Numbered from the stretch's first letter, positions 1 to 8,171 are shown. The stretch is DNA of 26,893 nucleotides from Vermamoeba vermiformis (GCA_045837725.1 JBEWZL010000042.1:1-26893); one strand, 5' to 3'. A program made the numbers and translations. Notes: generated by a model from the letters alone, not told the origin.

Positions 1-2035
1 AGCTTCACCTCTTGTTTTTTCCGTAGTATATATAGCTTAGTCCTATAGTCAAAACCTTGTAGCTGAAGCTTTCAGACTCATGACTGCGCGTTGACCAGTA
101 CACAACAAAAGGGCACAAAAATATTGAATTATCAATACAATAGTACCACTAATATTATAAGTAAGGTATCTAAAGCTTCAAGGGATTGATAGAGAAGAAC
201 GCGATACCACTAGTAAAAATAAATGTGCGTTGGAACTGTGTTGGCCACCCCAACGTTGCGGTAAAAAGTTTTTAACGCGATCCAACACGAAAACGTTGGC
301 AACGCGGATTCAACACAAAATGTTGACGACGGTTCTACTACTTGTCATTAAAAAACATTTTACAAAAACAATATAAATGGTAAGTGCAATTTTATTTCTT
401 ACTGTTGCGATGGAGTTGGTGTGCACTTTAGCTACGAGATGGGCTTGCTTTGAACCATTCAATGGTTCGTGAACTTGGCTTGTTGCTGGTGCCCTCTTGT
501 CCGTTCGCCGCAACCACGTCACTTATGCTGGGTGAGTTAGTTGCCTTTTTCTCTCTCTTCGTCACGACACAGGTGCAGATGGCGTAAGTCCGGACGTCAG
601 ATGACGAAGTCACTATTCCGCAATCAGCGATCTTTTGCTATGCACATAAATTTAAATTATTAGTAATTACATTCTAATACATTATGCGTGATCTGCTATG
701 CTTACCTGATTCTTGTCAATTCATCCAGATTTAGTTATTTCTTCAAAATTAATTATTGAATCAAATATTGCTCTGGCGATTTTCTTTGAATCTGCGAGCC
801 ACGTAAAAATTACTTAAATGGTTTTTAAATCAATATCAAATACCTCTTCCTTAAATCTCAGGTGCTGCGGACTAATCATTCTTGCGGCCCGTGTATATTG
901 CTCTATAACAATATGTTACGTGCACGAGCATTTAAATTAATAGTGCACTTGGTGTTGAGGAGAATGGAAGAATGAGTAAAATAAAATCTAGATTTAAATT
1001 ATTTTGCGCGGGCGATCGGAAAATCTACAGAGCAGCACTTGCTTCGTTTTTTAAGCTTTTTAATTAGTTATTTCGCGTTGTAACAAGACTATAGCATCTC
1101 ATTGCCCTAAGATTGCAAGGATCCAGCTGGACTTTTCGAAAATCTGTCTTCCACGAGCGCTTGACTTGACACAAGTAGACTGGCGTATTGGGTTAAATGA
1201 TAGTAAAATCCCCTTGCTGCAGTATCTGTACCTCCAATCAATGAGCTTGAAATTTCGAACTGGTCGTTGATCGCAACATCTATTGCCGAGCGCTGGTAAA
1301 TGACGTTTGAAGCCTCGATGACCAGTGCATATGTGTTAAATTTACTTAGAGTATGCTTACTATTTTCTTTTTTCTCTAAGCGAGCAAAAAAAATGCGCAA
1401 CCATGACTTGATCAGCAAAAATAAATTACTCATTTAATTATAGCATATTATCGCCGCTGATTCTGTTATATACGAATCTTGCAAGTAATTTATCGGCAAT
1501 CGCTGAGCACATCGGAGTTTCTGTAATGGAGAATTAGGGTCAAAATTTTGTTGATCGATTCATTCAGAAAAACGCTTTCTTTTAGCTGTTATTAACTATC
1601 CATAGGTTAGTACTTATTAAAAAGCGTCTAAGTTTGAAAGTAGCGAAGATTACGGGATCTACCTTTGGCGCTTGCACATCCCAAGATCCCCGACGGATCT
1701 GGATCGTGCCAACCAAGGAGAGCAACACTGCATTAATAAATTGATGTGATTGTATTCGAAGGGCCAAAAAAAGGTCGTTCAACACAAAGCAACGCAAAAA
1801 AAGGTGGCCAACGCGGGTCCAACCTAGACTTTTTTTTACCTGTGACCATAACCATGATCTTGAATTTAAATGACTGGATTCAATCCCTAATAATTTTTAA
1901 ATAATTTTTAATGCGATAATCAGTAATAATAATACATTTTACGGAAGAATTGAGATACAGCCACGAGACTAATTGTTATTAATTTTTTTAATCAATTTTT
2001 ACTATTTTACATTACACGAGCCTATCATAGTACTA
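1..2035. other. AT-rich host flank without a supportable gene
   Basis: This two-kilobase stretch is AT-rich, with many short A/T runs and stop codons in all frames. I see no conserved domain, no RNA gene and no long open frame. The longest frame (minus strand, 1107-1433, about 108 codons) has no recognisable motif and an ordinary A/T-rich setting, so I do not call it a gene. The only structure I can point to is a pair of short inverted repeats near 229-249 and 1803-1823, listed separately. The 3' end of an ARF-family gene begins immediately to the right on the minus strand, so part of this stretch may be its 3' UTR. Confidence 0.6.
229..1823. mobile_element. Possible degraded or non-autonomous DNA transposon with short inverted ends
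   Basis: The 21 bases at 229-249 are the reverse complement of 1803-1823 with about three mismatches (core GGTGGCCAAC then TCCAAC). Related words recur just inside each end: TTCAACACAAA lies near 310-320 and 1779-1790, and GGCAACGCGG / GGCCAACGCGG near 297 and 1807. This fits the subterminal repeats of a small host DNA transposon. I could not find a convincing target-site duplication, and the interior has no transposase, so the call is weak. Confidence 0.25.
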
Positions 2036-2287
2036 TTAAGCCTTATTATCATTCATATCATGTGCAGCTGTCTCTCTATCACATCGCTTCTCAAGTTGAA
2101 TTGTAAACCAGTCAATTCCTTCTTGCAGACCCGTGCCGACTGTCGCACTACTCGCTTGAAGGTGCCACAGACGATTGGTCATAGAGCGAAGCTCTAATTT
2201 ATCTATTATTTCATCTTCCGTCATTGCGTTGGGCAGATCCACTTTGTTCGCAAAGACCAAGAGCGGCACTGTCTCATCTGGCCCTGC
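2036..2287 (-). CDS. ARF-family small GTPase, C-terminal part (host gene, interrupted by the element)
   Basis: Read on the minus strand this encodes the last third of an ARF/ARL-type GTPase. It contains the G4 guanine-specificity motif in [14 protein letters not shown] (NKVD) and the G5 region SSATVGTGL, followed by EGIDWF, equivalent to the ARF segment EGLDWL. A stop follows a C-terminal extension of about 19 residues that is rich in D, N and A. ARF proteins control vesicle coat recruitment at Golgi and endosomal membranes. The frame is cut at 2287 by the virus-like element. Its upstream continuation is at 26850-26893, in the same phase. Whether this is the only ARF copy, one allele, or a spare copy cannot be told from here. 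Confidence 0.85.
   Translation of the reverse strand, partial: AGPDETVPLLVFANKVDLPNAMTEDEIIDKLELRSMTNRLWHLQASSATVGTGLQEGIDWFTIQLEKRCDRETAAHDMNDNKA
2283..2287. repeat. Target-site duplication, left copy (CCTGC)
   Basis: CCTGC directly abuts the TG that opens the left terminal repeat. The same five bases follow the CA that closes the right terminal repeat at 26850-26854. Neither repeat copy is bracketed by such a duplication on its own (inner flanks are CTTAC and GTACT). The two repeats and everything between them therefore entered as one unit. A 5-bp duplication is typical of retroviral-type DDE integrases. Confidence 0.85.
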
Positions 2288-2466
2288 TGAAAACGGCTTA
2301 GCCCTAGAACGATATCGGCCAGAATAACGAGGTATAATACTACTGAAATGCGGGTATCCGCACTGCTCGTATATACGAGCGATTTCATATAGGGAAAAAC
2401 CGCCGCCATAACCTGCTAATTTTTCGTATGGATTGGTCATGGTATTATTCGCCTCAGCCGTTTTCA
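2288..2466. repeat. Left direct terminal repeat (179 bp, TG...CA)
   Basis: This is identical base for base to 26671-26849 in the same orientation. It opens with TGAAAACGGCT and closes with AGCCGTTTTCA, its exact reverse complement, so each copy has 11-bp inverted tips and the element as a whole also ends in these inverted tips. The centre holds a 16-bp palindrome with a TATA core. On the minus strand the repeat happens to be open for about 60 codons, but I do not regard this as a gene. Confidence 0.92.
2365..2380. promoter_or_regulatory. 16-bp perfect palindrome with TATATA core inside the terminal repeat
   Basis: GCTCGTATATACGAGC is a perfect palindrome close to the midpoint of the terminal repeat. 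It is flanked by a wider inverted pair, TGAAAT on the left and ATTTCA on the right, and by a small GCGG/CCGC hairpin just upstream. The same structure is in the right copy at 26748-26763. It could be a bidirectional TATA promoter, a protein-binding site or a replication signal; the sequence does not decide. Confidence 0.5.
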
Positions 2467-2509
2467 CTTACACACTTTCTTTAATACAGTTTTTCACTGC
2501 CATGTTATA
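2467..2509 (+). promoter_or_regulatory. Leader and TATA-like element for the integrase gene
   Basis: The 43 bases between the left terminal repeat and the integrase ATG contain a TTTTT tract at about 2490, and TTATA directly abuts the ATG (TTATAATG). The primase gene has the same TTATAATG arrangement at its start, so the two replication/integration genes share a start context that differs from the TATAG-type late genes. Confidence 0.5.
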
Positions 2510-3748
2510 ATGTCCACTAACCAACGAATATACAATAGGGCCCAGCTCGCACTGGCCAAGAACTTCATACAAGGCCACCGAGACCTGCGACTACTGGCGG
2601 CCCTCCCCGTGTCCTCTCGCTATGCATTCGCTCACAAGTATGCAAATACAATAGTGAGACCCGATGGTAAATTGGCAGAGGTAATAGACGGTAAGGCCTA
2701 CGAGATTGTACCACGAGAAGATGTTGACGATGTCATCAAGGAACTTTATGCCTCGACTCAGTTCGGCCGAGACAAGCTCTATGAGACTTACATCAAGCCA
2801 AGACTATTGGGAGTATCGCGACAAGATGTGGCCCGTGTCATTTCAGCCGAATACACACAGCAAGTTCATCGAGTTGTCCCAAAGAAGTACTCGCATGTGG
2901 CCAGCATAAGAGCGACACGACCACTGGAACGCTGGATGGAGGATGTGACGATGCTCCGAGAATCAGACAGGCAAAAGATCTTCATCATCAGTATGGTTGA
3001 CTGCTTTTCGAAGTACGCGTGGGCCAAGCTAGTGACCAAAGCAAAGACAGCGAGACATGGTGCAGGCTTGCGAGGCGTGACATCCCAAGACATTGCCAAT
3101 TTCCTTCGTGGTATCGTTCGTCAGGACTTTAAGCCCTCAGTCCTGCATACAGACAATGGTAACGAGAACACAGGCGCCCCAGTCAACGATGTCTGTCGTG
3201 AGTTTGGCATCAAGAGAGCGTATGGGTCGGTGTATCAAAGCAGGAGTCAAGGACAAGTTGAAAGATTTCAAAGAACGATCAAGTCAATGATCTTCAAGAA
3301 GTTCACATTCACCGACAATGAAACCTTCAACAATCAAGAACTCCAGCGTCTCGTGCGAAACTACAACGAGAGCTGGCATGCCACTACTGGACGCATCCCA
3401 ATTGAAATTATGAAGTTCTCGAATGAAGACCGCAACCCTCGAGGAGTCACCAAGGCTGCTGACAAGATCATCGAACAAGCGGACAAATACAAACAAAAAT
3501 TCGCCATGACAGCCAAGGCGATTCCAAGAGAAGCCAAGGTCAGACTCGCGTTGAGTGTGCTTAACCCGAAGTTACTGAAGCAAGAGAGGAAGGGGTATCT
3601 TCAACAATGGTCCGATACAATCTACACCGTCAAGGTCAGGACGAAAGGAAAGAACTCATTGGTCTATTATCTAGTCGAAGACGAGAATGGTCGTCCATTG
3701 AATAAACGACTTTACCGCAACCAACTTCAACCAATCGTCACGAACTAA
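2510..3748 (+). CDS. Retrovirus-like DDE integrase (rve family, Polinton type)
   Basis: This 412-aa protein inserts the linear element DNA into the chromosome. The catalytic triad is readable: D145 in MEDVTML, D215 in LHTDNGNE and E251 in SQGQVERFQ. The last two are separated by exactly 35 residues, the classical DD35E spacing. The N-terminal 140 residues are helical and lack an obvious HHCC zinc finger. After the core comes a tail around residues 355-410 (GYLQQW, then YYLVEDENGRPL and YRNQLQP) resembling the SH3/chromo-like C-terminal domain of Polinton integrases. It is the first gene inside the left terminal repeat. The TG...CA repeat ends and 5-bp duplication fit its expected chemistry. 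Length and domain order are normal for the family. Confidence 0.95.
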   Translation: MSTNQRIYNRAQLALAKNFIQGHRDLRLLAALPVSSRYAFAHKYANTIVRPDGKLAEVIDGKAYEIVPREDVDDVIKELYASTQFGRDKLYETYIKPRLLGVSRQDVARVISAEYTQQVHRVVPKKYSHVASIRATRPLERWMEDVTMLRESDRQKIFIISMVDCFSKYAWAKLVTKAKTARHGAGLRGVTSQDIANFLRGIVRQDFKPSVLHTDNGNENTGAPVNDVCREFGIKRAYGSVYQSRSQGQVERFQRTIKSMIFKKFTFTDNETFNNQELQRLVRNYNESWHATTGRIPIEIMKFSNEDRNPRGVTKAADKIIEQADKYKQKFAMTAKAIPREAKVRLALSVLNPKLLKQERKGYLQQWSDTIYTVKVRTKGKNSLVYYLVEDENGRPLNKRLYRNQLQPIVTN

Positions 3749-3776
3749 ATTTGCAGGTGGTATAGTGTATCGCGAG

Positions 3777-4016
3777 ATGGACAAGAAACCGAGACGAGTT
3801 ACGAAGAGAGTCCCTAAGCCGAAGAGCAAGGCAAAAAATAGTGCTCTCGTGCCCATCAACAAAAGGGCCAAAGAATTGATGCGCGCTGACCCATCTCTCC
3901 CAAGACTAACCGCTGTTAGTCGAGCCGCAGAAGAGATTCGCGAGGCCAGAGACAAGGGAAATCAACCTGTTGTTGTCTCTGTGGTCAAAAAAGAGAAAGC
4001 TTCGAAGAAGCGTTAA
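3777..4016 (+). CDS. Small very basic protein, probably nucleic-acid binding
   Basis: This 79-aa product begins at the first ATG after a TATAG element at 3761-3765. An upstream GTG frame exists but is not used here. The first 25 residues are a K/R/P-rich tail (KKPRRVTKRVPKPKSK), followed by one or two amphipathic helices (KRAKELM, then AVSRAAEEIREARDKG) and a second basic end (KKEKASKKR). This composition suits a DNA-condensing or core protein, comparable in style to adenovirus core or histone-like proteins, but I do not recognise a family. It follows the integrase by 28 bases. Confidence 0.7.
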   Translation: MDKKPRRVTKRVPKPKSKAKNSALVPINKRAKELMRADPSLPRLTAVSRAAEEIREARDKGNQPVVVSVVKKEKASKKR

Positions 4017-4032
4017 CATAGTCCTGTGCGAA

Positions 4033-4051
4033 TTTTTTTTTATATTTATAC
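4033..4051 (+). promoter_or_regulatory. T-tract plus TATAC unit (example of the common intergenic module)
   Basis: A run of nine T (4033-4041) follows the stop of the basic-protein gene and is followed by TATAC at 4047-4051, 23 bases before the next ATG. The same order (stop, T-run, TATAG or TATAC, ATG) recurs ahead of most genes in the element. This entry marks one representative. The T-run may end the upstream transcript and the TATA-like box start the next. Confidence 0.55.
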
Positions 4052-4074
4052 AGATCATCACCAAAATCAACAAG

Positions 4075-4437
4075 ATGAGCAAGCCCCGACGACTCCCTTT
4101 GGGAACTAAAGCCGCCGCTGCGGACGTGAAAGCTTTCGCGCCTACCTTTCTAGACAATGGTTTCCAAGCCTACGTTGAAGCTTTCCTTCAAGATGCCATC
4201 GAGGACCCCAAGAAAGCCCTGAAGACTAAAAACGAAAACATTGCACTGGCCAAAGCAGCCGCCAAGAAGATTTATAATGATGTAGTCGATGCTCTCACTT
4301 GGACTGCCGACGCTGACAAGATGGCCGAAGTCGCAGCAGAGATTGCCAAGTGGGCCCAAGCTGAAATGTTGAAGGTTGTCTCACAAGGCCATCCCACATC
4401 TGTTCCGAACAAGATCGAATACAAAGCTCCATTGTAA
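4075..4437 (+). CDS. Helix-rich protein of unknown function
   Basis: This 120-aa product starts at the first ATG after the TATAC box; the open frame extends further upstream but through the T-tract, so the longer version is not credible. It has a basic N-terminus (SKPRRLPLGTK) followed by alanine- and lysine-rich helices (ALAKAAAKKIYNDVVDAL, EVAAEIAKWAQAEML). There is no membrane segment, cysteine cluster or catalytic motif. It lies in the plus-strand block of small proteins between the integrase and the membrane protein at 5948, with the same promoter type as the structural genes, so a virion or assembly role is possible but unproven. Confidence 0.75.
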   Translation: MSKPRRLPLGTKAAAADVKAFAPTFLDNGFQAYVEAFLQDAIEDPKKALKTKNENIALAKAAAKKIYNDVVDALTWTADADKMAEVAAEIAKWAQAEMLKVVSQGHPTSVPNKIEYKAPL

Positions 4438-4481
4438 GCCAAGAACTCATTTCTATTTTTGATAAGAGATTTATAGGCACT

Positions 4482-5102
4482 ATGTCACGTAAGCACAAAA
4501 AATACGGTCAATTTGAGTTCTCCGCTTGGACTCCCCGAGACATACCTTGGGTTCGACAAGTAATGATCGCTGGTGGTTTGAATCGGCATAGTGATGAAAA
4601 GAGTCCGTTAGATAGTCCCACAGTCGCTCGAGGTATTGCAAAGGATGCACTGGCCAGTCCAGCGAAGTTCACTTCATCAGACGTGGGCAACTTTGTTACG
4701 GAGGCTTATCGTGAAGGAGCGACGAAGGCCTTGGTTGAGGGTGAAAAAGAGAAGGAGCAGCTGAAGAAAGTTCACGAAGAAGAGAAGAAGGAGGTCAAGG
4801 CGAAAACGGTCGAGTCCTCCAAAGGTGTGACACTAACAAATTTGCAGGTTACGGATGGTTCTTTCTCTGTTGACGAACCGCTCCGTGGTAATGAGGCCGT
4901 ACTGAAGAATCTTGGCGTTCTTGATGCTTCGTACATCCTCAAGTTTCCTGCTCACAACAAGAAGAGCGAAAAGAAATTGACTGTAAAGGAGTTCAAAGAG
5001 TACGCCACCTCAACGCAAAATCAGTTCCTTGGCCGACTCGAATCAGGCGAGATTACAATCCTCAAGGGAGACAAGAAGGTAGGCAGTATCAAGCGCAAGT
5101 GA
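4482..5102 (+). CDS. Charged two-part protein of unknown function
   Basis: This 206-aa product has a TATAG at 4472-4476, five bases before its ATG. Residues 1-75 form a globular-looking part with aromatic residues (FEFSAWTPRDIPWVRQVM). Residues about 85-120 are a lysine/glutamate-rich probable coiled coil (EGEKEKEQLKKVHEEEKKEV). The rest is a small alpha/beta domain ending in a basic tail (GDKKVGSIKRK). No family was recognised. The stop lies 44 bases before the next start, with a T7 tract between. Position and promoter style suggest a late or structural gene. Confidence 0.75.
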   Translation: MSRKHKKYGQFEFSAWTPRDIPWVRQVMIAGGLNRHSDEKSPLDSPTVARGIAKDALASPAKFTSSDVGNFVTEAYREGATKALVEGEKEKEQLKKVHEEEKKEVKAKTVESSKGVTLTNLQVTDGSFSVDEPLRGNEAVLKNLGVLDASYILKFPAHNKKSEKKLTVKEFKEYATSTQNQFLGRLESGEITILKGDKKVGSIKRK

Positions 5103-5146
5103 GATTGGCACCTATTTTTTTCTCTAACTTATACCAGACATCAAAT

Positions 5147-5896
5147 ATGCAAGGTCTTGATCCTGCTGTGAAAAGCATCGTCTCACAAGTGACGTCCCAG
5201 AACACGTCCAACAACAATGATCTCCTCGAAGGTTTGGACATCGAAGGTGAAGGACAACCGAATGACGTTCCATCACTAGCCGATGGTAGCGATGATGGCT
5301 ACGACTACCAAGAACCCCCAAGGGAGTACACAGCCAGCGAAAACAAAGAAAGGAAAAATCTAATCGCCATCCTTTCGGCCTATCAGACAACGAGATCACG
5401 ATCAAATGGTGGTCTCCTTCGTCACCTTCGTGATTCGACTCGCTCTGTCTTGATGAACGCTGCCATCGAACAAATGAGCCTTGAGGAACTCCGTGCATTA
5501 CGCCGACAAATCCGCACGGACTTGAAGAGTTCTGGAGGTTCCGCTGTGATGTACGAGCGTCTCTACAATGAAGGCATCGTGAAAGCAGAGGAGGTAGCGG
5601 TCATGAGAGGCCACAATGCGAAAGGCTTCGCTCAACGAGCCTCGACACTGAATCCTGAGATTGCTGATTGCTTCGACGAGTTCATGGCGGAACATCCAGG
5701 CGGTCAGATCGATCTGCCAATATGGCTCAAATTCCCATTGGTTGTTGCTTCAGCTTATGCAACGACTGTCGCATTGAACAACATGGCTGCAACGAAGCAA
5801 GCCCAAACTCAACAACAATCTTCTGCGGATATTGTCGGCAATCCTTCTCAAAAAGTGCAAGACATCGCAAGAGATATTGCAGTATTGCCAAAGTAA
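5147..5896 (+). CDS. Probable single-span membrane-associated virion protein
   Basis: This 249-aa product starts at the first ATG after TATAC at 5130-5134. The first 65 residues are acidic and low-complexity (Q/N/S, then DGSDDGYDYQEPP). Residues 70-180 are helical (SLEELRALRRQIRTDL). A probable transmembrane segment spans about 192-212 (LKFPLVVASAYATTVAL). The last 35 residues are Q/S-rich. No family was recognised. The following gene at 5948 is strongly hydrophobic, and the pair may belong to a membrane layer of the particle. Confidence 0.75.
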   Translation: MQGLDPAVKSIVSQVTSQNTSNNNDLLEGLDIEGEGQPNDVPSLADGSDDGYDYQEPPREYTASENKERKNLIAILSAYQTTRSRSNGGLLRHLRDSTRSVLMNAAIEQMSLEELRALRRQIRTDLKSSGGSAVMYERLYNEGIVKAEEVAVMRGHNAKGFAQRASTLNPEIADCFDEFMAEHPGGQIDLPIWLKFPLVVASAYATTVALNNMAATKQAQTQQQSSADIVGNPSQKVQDIARDIAVLPK

Positions 5897-5947
5897 GGAG
5901 TTGCAATCTTTTTTTCTTTATTATACTAGCAATTGCAACTCAACAAT

Positions 5948-6415
5948 ATGCAGCAAGAACCTATCACGACATATCCCGCTGAGAAACCCTCAGCAACCAT
6001 GGGACAACGTCTCATGAAAGCCGCCGTAACCGCGGGCGTGACCTACGTTGGATTGAGCCTTCTCGGCATGGCCTCAAGTGACACCAACTCGATCTTGGGA
6101 CTCAGTGCTCCCGACGCAGTGCTCGTTGCTGGCACCATGGGCGTCGGTCAATATTTCGCAGAACCTATCAAAGGCATGGTTCAGTCATACTTGCCTGAAT
6201 CTGTCGTGACTTCACCTTGGTATGATACTTTGGCTCACCCTATCAGTGCTGTCGCAACTGGTTCGATTCTCTACAACATGCTCAACAGCGACGATCGTTC
6301 CATTGGCTTGAACGAAGGAGGTCTCGCTCTCATGGGCCTGGGTCTTGCCGCGAACTATGTTTCCACCCCTATCGACAACTATCTCGATCCCTCCACCAAT
6401 GGTCTCTTGATCTAA
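5948..6415 (+). CDS. Small multi-span hydrophobic protein
   Basis: This 155-aa product has probable membrane segments near residues 24-41, 54-70, 98-112 and 122-138, rich in G, A and L. It starts at the ATG after TATAC at 5922-5926. The helix LVAGTMGVGQYFAEPI resembles helices in the small hydrophobic proteins encoded at 25798-26136 and 26179-26544 (a glycine/alanine helix, then Q, then an aromatic and proline). I infer a family of virion membrane or assembly proteins, but a known family name cannot be given. It is the last gene of the left plus-strand block and converges on the minus-strand gene that ends at 6441. Confidence 0.75.
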   Translation: MQQEPITTYPAEKPSATMGQRLMKAAVTAGVTYVGLSLLGMASSDTNSILGLSAPDAVLVAGTMGVGQYFAEPIKGMVQSYLPESVVTSPWYDTLAHPISAVATGSILYNMLNSDDRSIGLNEGGLALMGLGLAANYVSTPIDNYLDPSTNGLLI

Positions 6416-6440
6416 AAAATATGGTCCGTTTTCTAGCCAT

Positions 6441-6632
6441 TCATTTTTTTGTTCTCGCTTTCACTTCTGGGTATCCTGCTGGAGAATTTGCAGCGATGTA
6501 GTTGTCATGAAAGGTCAATGCTTCTTGGAGGTCTTTCGATCTTCCGACGATGTATGGCCTCTTTCTACGAAGAACGACTGCGTAATAATGGCCGTCGTAC
6601 CAACTCACTCCTTTTGGCTGTGGACTTTCCAT
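6441..6632 (-). CDS. Small AP2/ERF-like DNA-binding protein
   Basis: This 63-aa protein is nearly all one domain: GVSWYDGHYYAVVLRRKRP, then YIVGRSKDLQEALTFHDNYI. The pattern matches the AP2 fold, a three-stranded sheet (G-V-x-W ... Y-A-V-x-x-R ... I-V-G) followed by a helix with the usual EA...A-x-x-x-Y spacing. AP2 domains of this type occur in plants, apicomplexans, phages and homing endonucleases and bind DNA through the sheet. Upstream on its strand lie a T8 tract and ATATAG a few bases before the ATG. It probably acts as a regulator or accessory DNA binder. The AP2 call is by eye. Confidence 0.7.
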   Translation of the reverse strand: MESPQPKGVSWYDGHYYAVVLRRKRPYIVGRSKDLQEALTFHDNYIAANSPAGYPEVKARTKK

Positions 6633-6668
6633 CTTTGCCCTATATCGTTGTCAAAAAAAATAACTCTC

Positions 6669-7118
6669 TTACTCTTGGCTTAATATTGCCTCAAACTCTC
6701 TCAAGAGAGCTTCTCGCACTTCTTTGGCTGGGTGACTGATATTGATCAACGCTCGTAGATTCGTTGCCTCTTCTGGCGTGAGCTTGCGGACCTTCGGTGG
6801 CATCGGTTGGACCTCGACTCTTGTTCGTGGAGGGAGTTTGGCCTTTCTTTCGAACTGTGGTGGCTCCACTGGACTCGCTCGATATTGTGCCGCCAGCGCT
6901 TGCAGATTTGCCTCGTTCTCGTTCAAGAACCTTTTCACTACCATGTCACTGCACCCTAGCGTGGTACTTATCTTTTTGAGTGGGACGTTTTGGTACCACG
7001 AGAAAGCAGCATACCTCGCCTGTTCTTGCGTGAATTCATACTTAACGCGGCCTTTGGAAAGATTAGCGATTCGCTGCGCAGCTGTTGCCTTCTTTCGTTG
7101 CTCAACTACTTCGTCCAT
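6669..7118 (-). CDS. Helix-turn-helix protein, paralogue of the protein at 9248-9652
   Basis: This 149-aa product is called from the ATG after the TATAG box; an ATG 24 bases upstream overlaps that box (ATGTATAG) and is less likely. Residues about 25-70 form a helix-turn-helix (FTQEQARYAAFSWYQNVP, then KKISTTLGCSDMVVKRFL). A linker follows (LAAQYRASPVEPPQF), then a basic proline-rich stretch and a second helical segment starting KLTPEEATNLRALI. The protein at 9248-9652 repeats this order with LAANYDATQPPPTF and ELTPAMRDKI. Probably a transcription regulator or DNA-binding accessory protein. Confidence 0.7.
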   Translation of the reverse strand: MDEVVEQRKKATAAQRIANLSKGRVKYEFTQEQARYAAFSWYQNVPLKKISTTLGCSDMVVKRFLNENEANLQALAAQYRASPVEPPQFERKAKLPPRTRVEVQPMPPKVRKLTPEEATNLRALINISHPAKEVREALLREFEAILSQE

Positions 7119-7176
7119 GTTCGTTTGTTTTGTTCTATACATTGTTTAATAAAAAAATAAAATACGACACTCTTTG

Positions 7177-7734
7177 TTACACTTTGTATCTGATTCTCAC
7201 CTTCTCTGCCAATTCGGCTTTGCCTTTCCTGATGAGGCTGTATATCGTGAACTGTGCCACATTCGCAGGCAAGGCCGGATGATGCAAGAAAGTATTGTAG
7301 TGCTCGCCTGGCACACTACGAAAGAACTCGTCGTACTTTGGATACTTCATGACTATTTCCAACACGTCAAACTTTTCGCTAAATATCGAGAACAATATGA
7401 ATTCTTCGTTATAGAACTCACCCAACGAGTGTTCGAGTATTTGATCGTCGTCTGGCATTTGTGACACCGCCAAGCCGTTTAATTTTTCGTAGTATGGCTG
7501 GCCTCGGAATGCTTTCAGTGTTTCTACCACTCTTTCTCTTTTCGGTGCTTTCGCCAGAATTCTGAGAATGATATCGCATTGGTCGTATCCTTCTCGCAAT
7601 TCATCTTGCAGGTTAAATCCGTCATCTAACATGGACTTTACTCTTTCAACATCTGTCAGTGACAGTGCCGTCATGAACGCCATCTTTTTGTTGTGCGTCA
7701 GGTACGGTGCTATGTACCGCGCTATTGACTCCAT
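7177..7734 (-). CDS. Unrecognised helical protein, possibly ankyrin-like
   Basis: This 185-aa product starts at the ATG immediately after TATATAG, with a T7 tract further up. It is made of short amphipathic helices. One segment, ALSLTDVERVKSMLDDGFNL, looks like the inner part of an ankyrin repeat (helix, helix, then D-G), but I cannot trace regular 33-residue repeats. There are no cysteine clusters or membrane spans. It lies between two small DNA- or zinc-binding genes in the minus-strand accessory block, so a host-interaction or regulatory role is possible. Confidence 0.7.
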   Translation of the reverse strand: MESIARYIAPYLTHNKKMAFMTALSLTDVERVKSMLDDGFNLQDELREGYDQCDIILRILAKAPKRERVVETLKAFRGQPYYEKLNGLAVSQMPDDDQILEHSLGEFYNEEFILFSIFSEKFDVLEIVMKYPKYDEFFRSVPGEHYNTFLHHPALPANVAQFTIYSLIRKGKAELAEKVRIRYKV

Positions 7735-7772
7735 TGCTATATATTGTTACACAAAAAAATAAAATACGACGC

Positions 7773-8111
7773 TTACGTACTAAGATTCTTCACACCCCAA
7801 CGCTTGGCGTAGTGCATTTGACACACCTTTTCCCCTGGCAGTATCAGTCTTCTACACTGGGTCTCACCATCCGCGACACATGGGAACTTGTCCGGAATGT
7901 GCGCTGGACAAAACTCGTAGCCTTTCGCTGCAGCTGCCATGCACGGCTTGCCCATCTGCGTTGAGCCTTTGCAGAATACTAGTCGCGTCCCTGTTCGCTC
8001 GCACTCAGTCTTATTCGGTATGTGCGCTGGACAATATTCATACCCTGTCGCTGCTGCTCCCATACACGGCTTATTTAGACGTGTTGTGCCCTTACATATC
8101 CTTCTCTCCAT
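7773..8111 (-). CDS. Triple C-C-C-H zinc-binding repeat protein
   Basis: This 112-aa protein is built from two near-identical units and a diverged third. Unit 1 uses C6, C16, C27 and H30; unit 2 uses C47, C57, C68 and H71 (spacing C-x9-C-x10-C-x2-H in both). Unit 3 uses C78, C86, C97 and H100. The core of each full unit is KPCM.AAA.GYE.CPAHIP. This is a compact zinc knuckle; a related motif is at the N-terminus of the protein at 13075-13623. The start is the ATG after TATAG; an upstream TTG-initiated version would begin inside the T-tract. The role is unknown; nucleic-acid or protein binding is the usual use of such knuckles. Confidence 0.78.
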   Translation of the reverse strand: MERRICKGTTRLNKPCMGAAATGYEYCPAHIPNKTECERTGTRLVFCKGSTQMGKPCMAAAAKGYEFCPAHIPDKFPCVADGETQCRRLILPGEKVCQMHYAKRWGVKNLST

Positions 8112-8171
8112 CTCTTTCTCTTTTCCTATACTTATCAAAAAATAAGCAGGTGATTGGTATTTTTTGTCGTG

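Noticed and set aside
1107-1433. 108-codon minus-strand frame in the host flank
   Set aside because: AT-rich surroundings, no recognisable motif, no supporting context.
2036-2467. A single 143-codon minus-strand gene running from the left terminal repeat into ARF sequence
   Set aside because: It is a chance open frame across the insertion junction. The first 60 codons lie within the terminal repeat and recur at the right end next to unrelated sequence.
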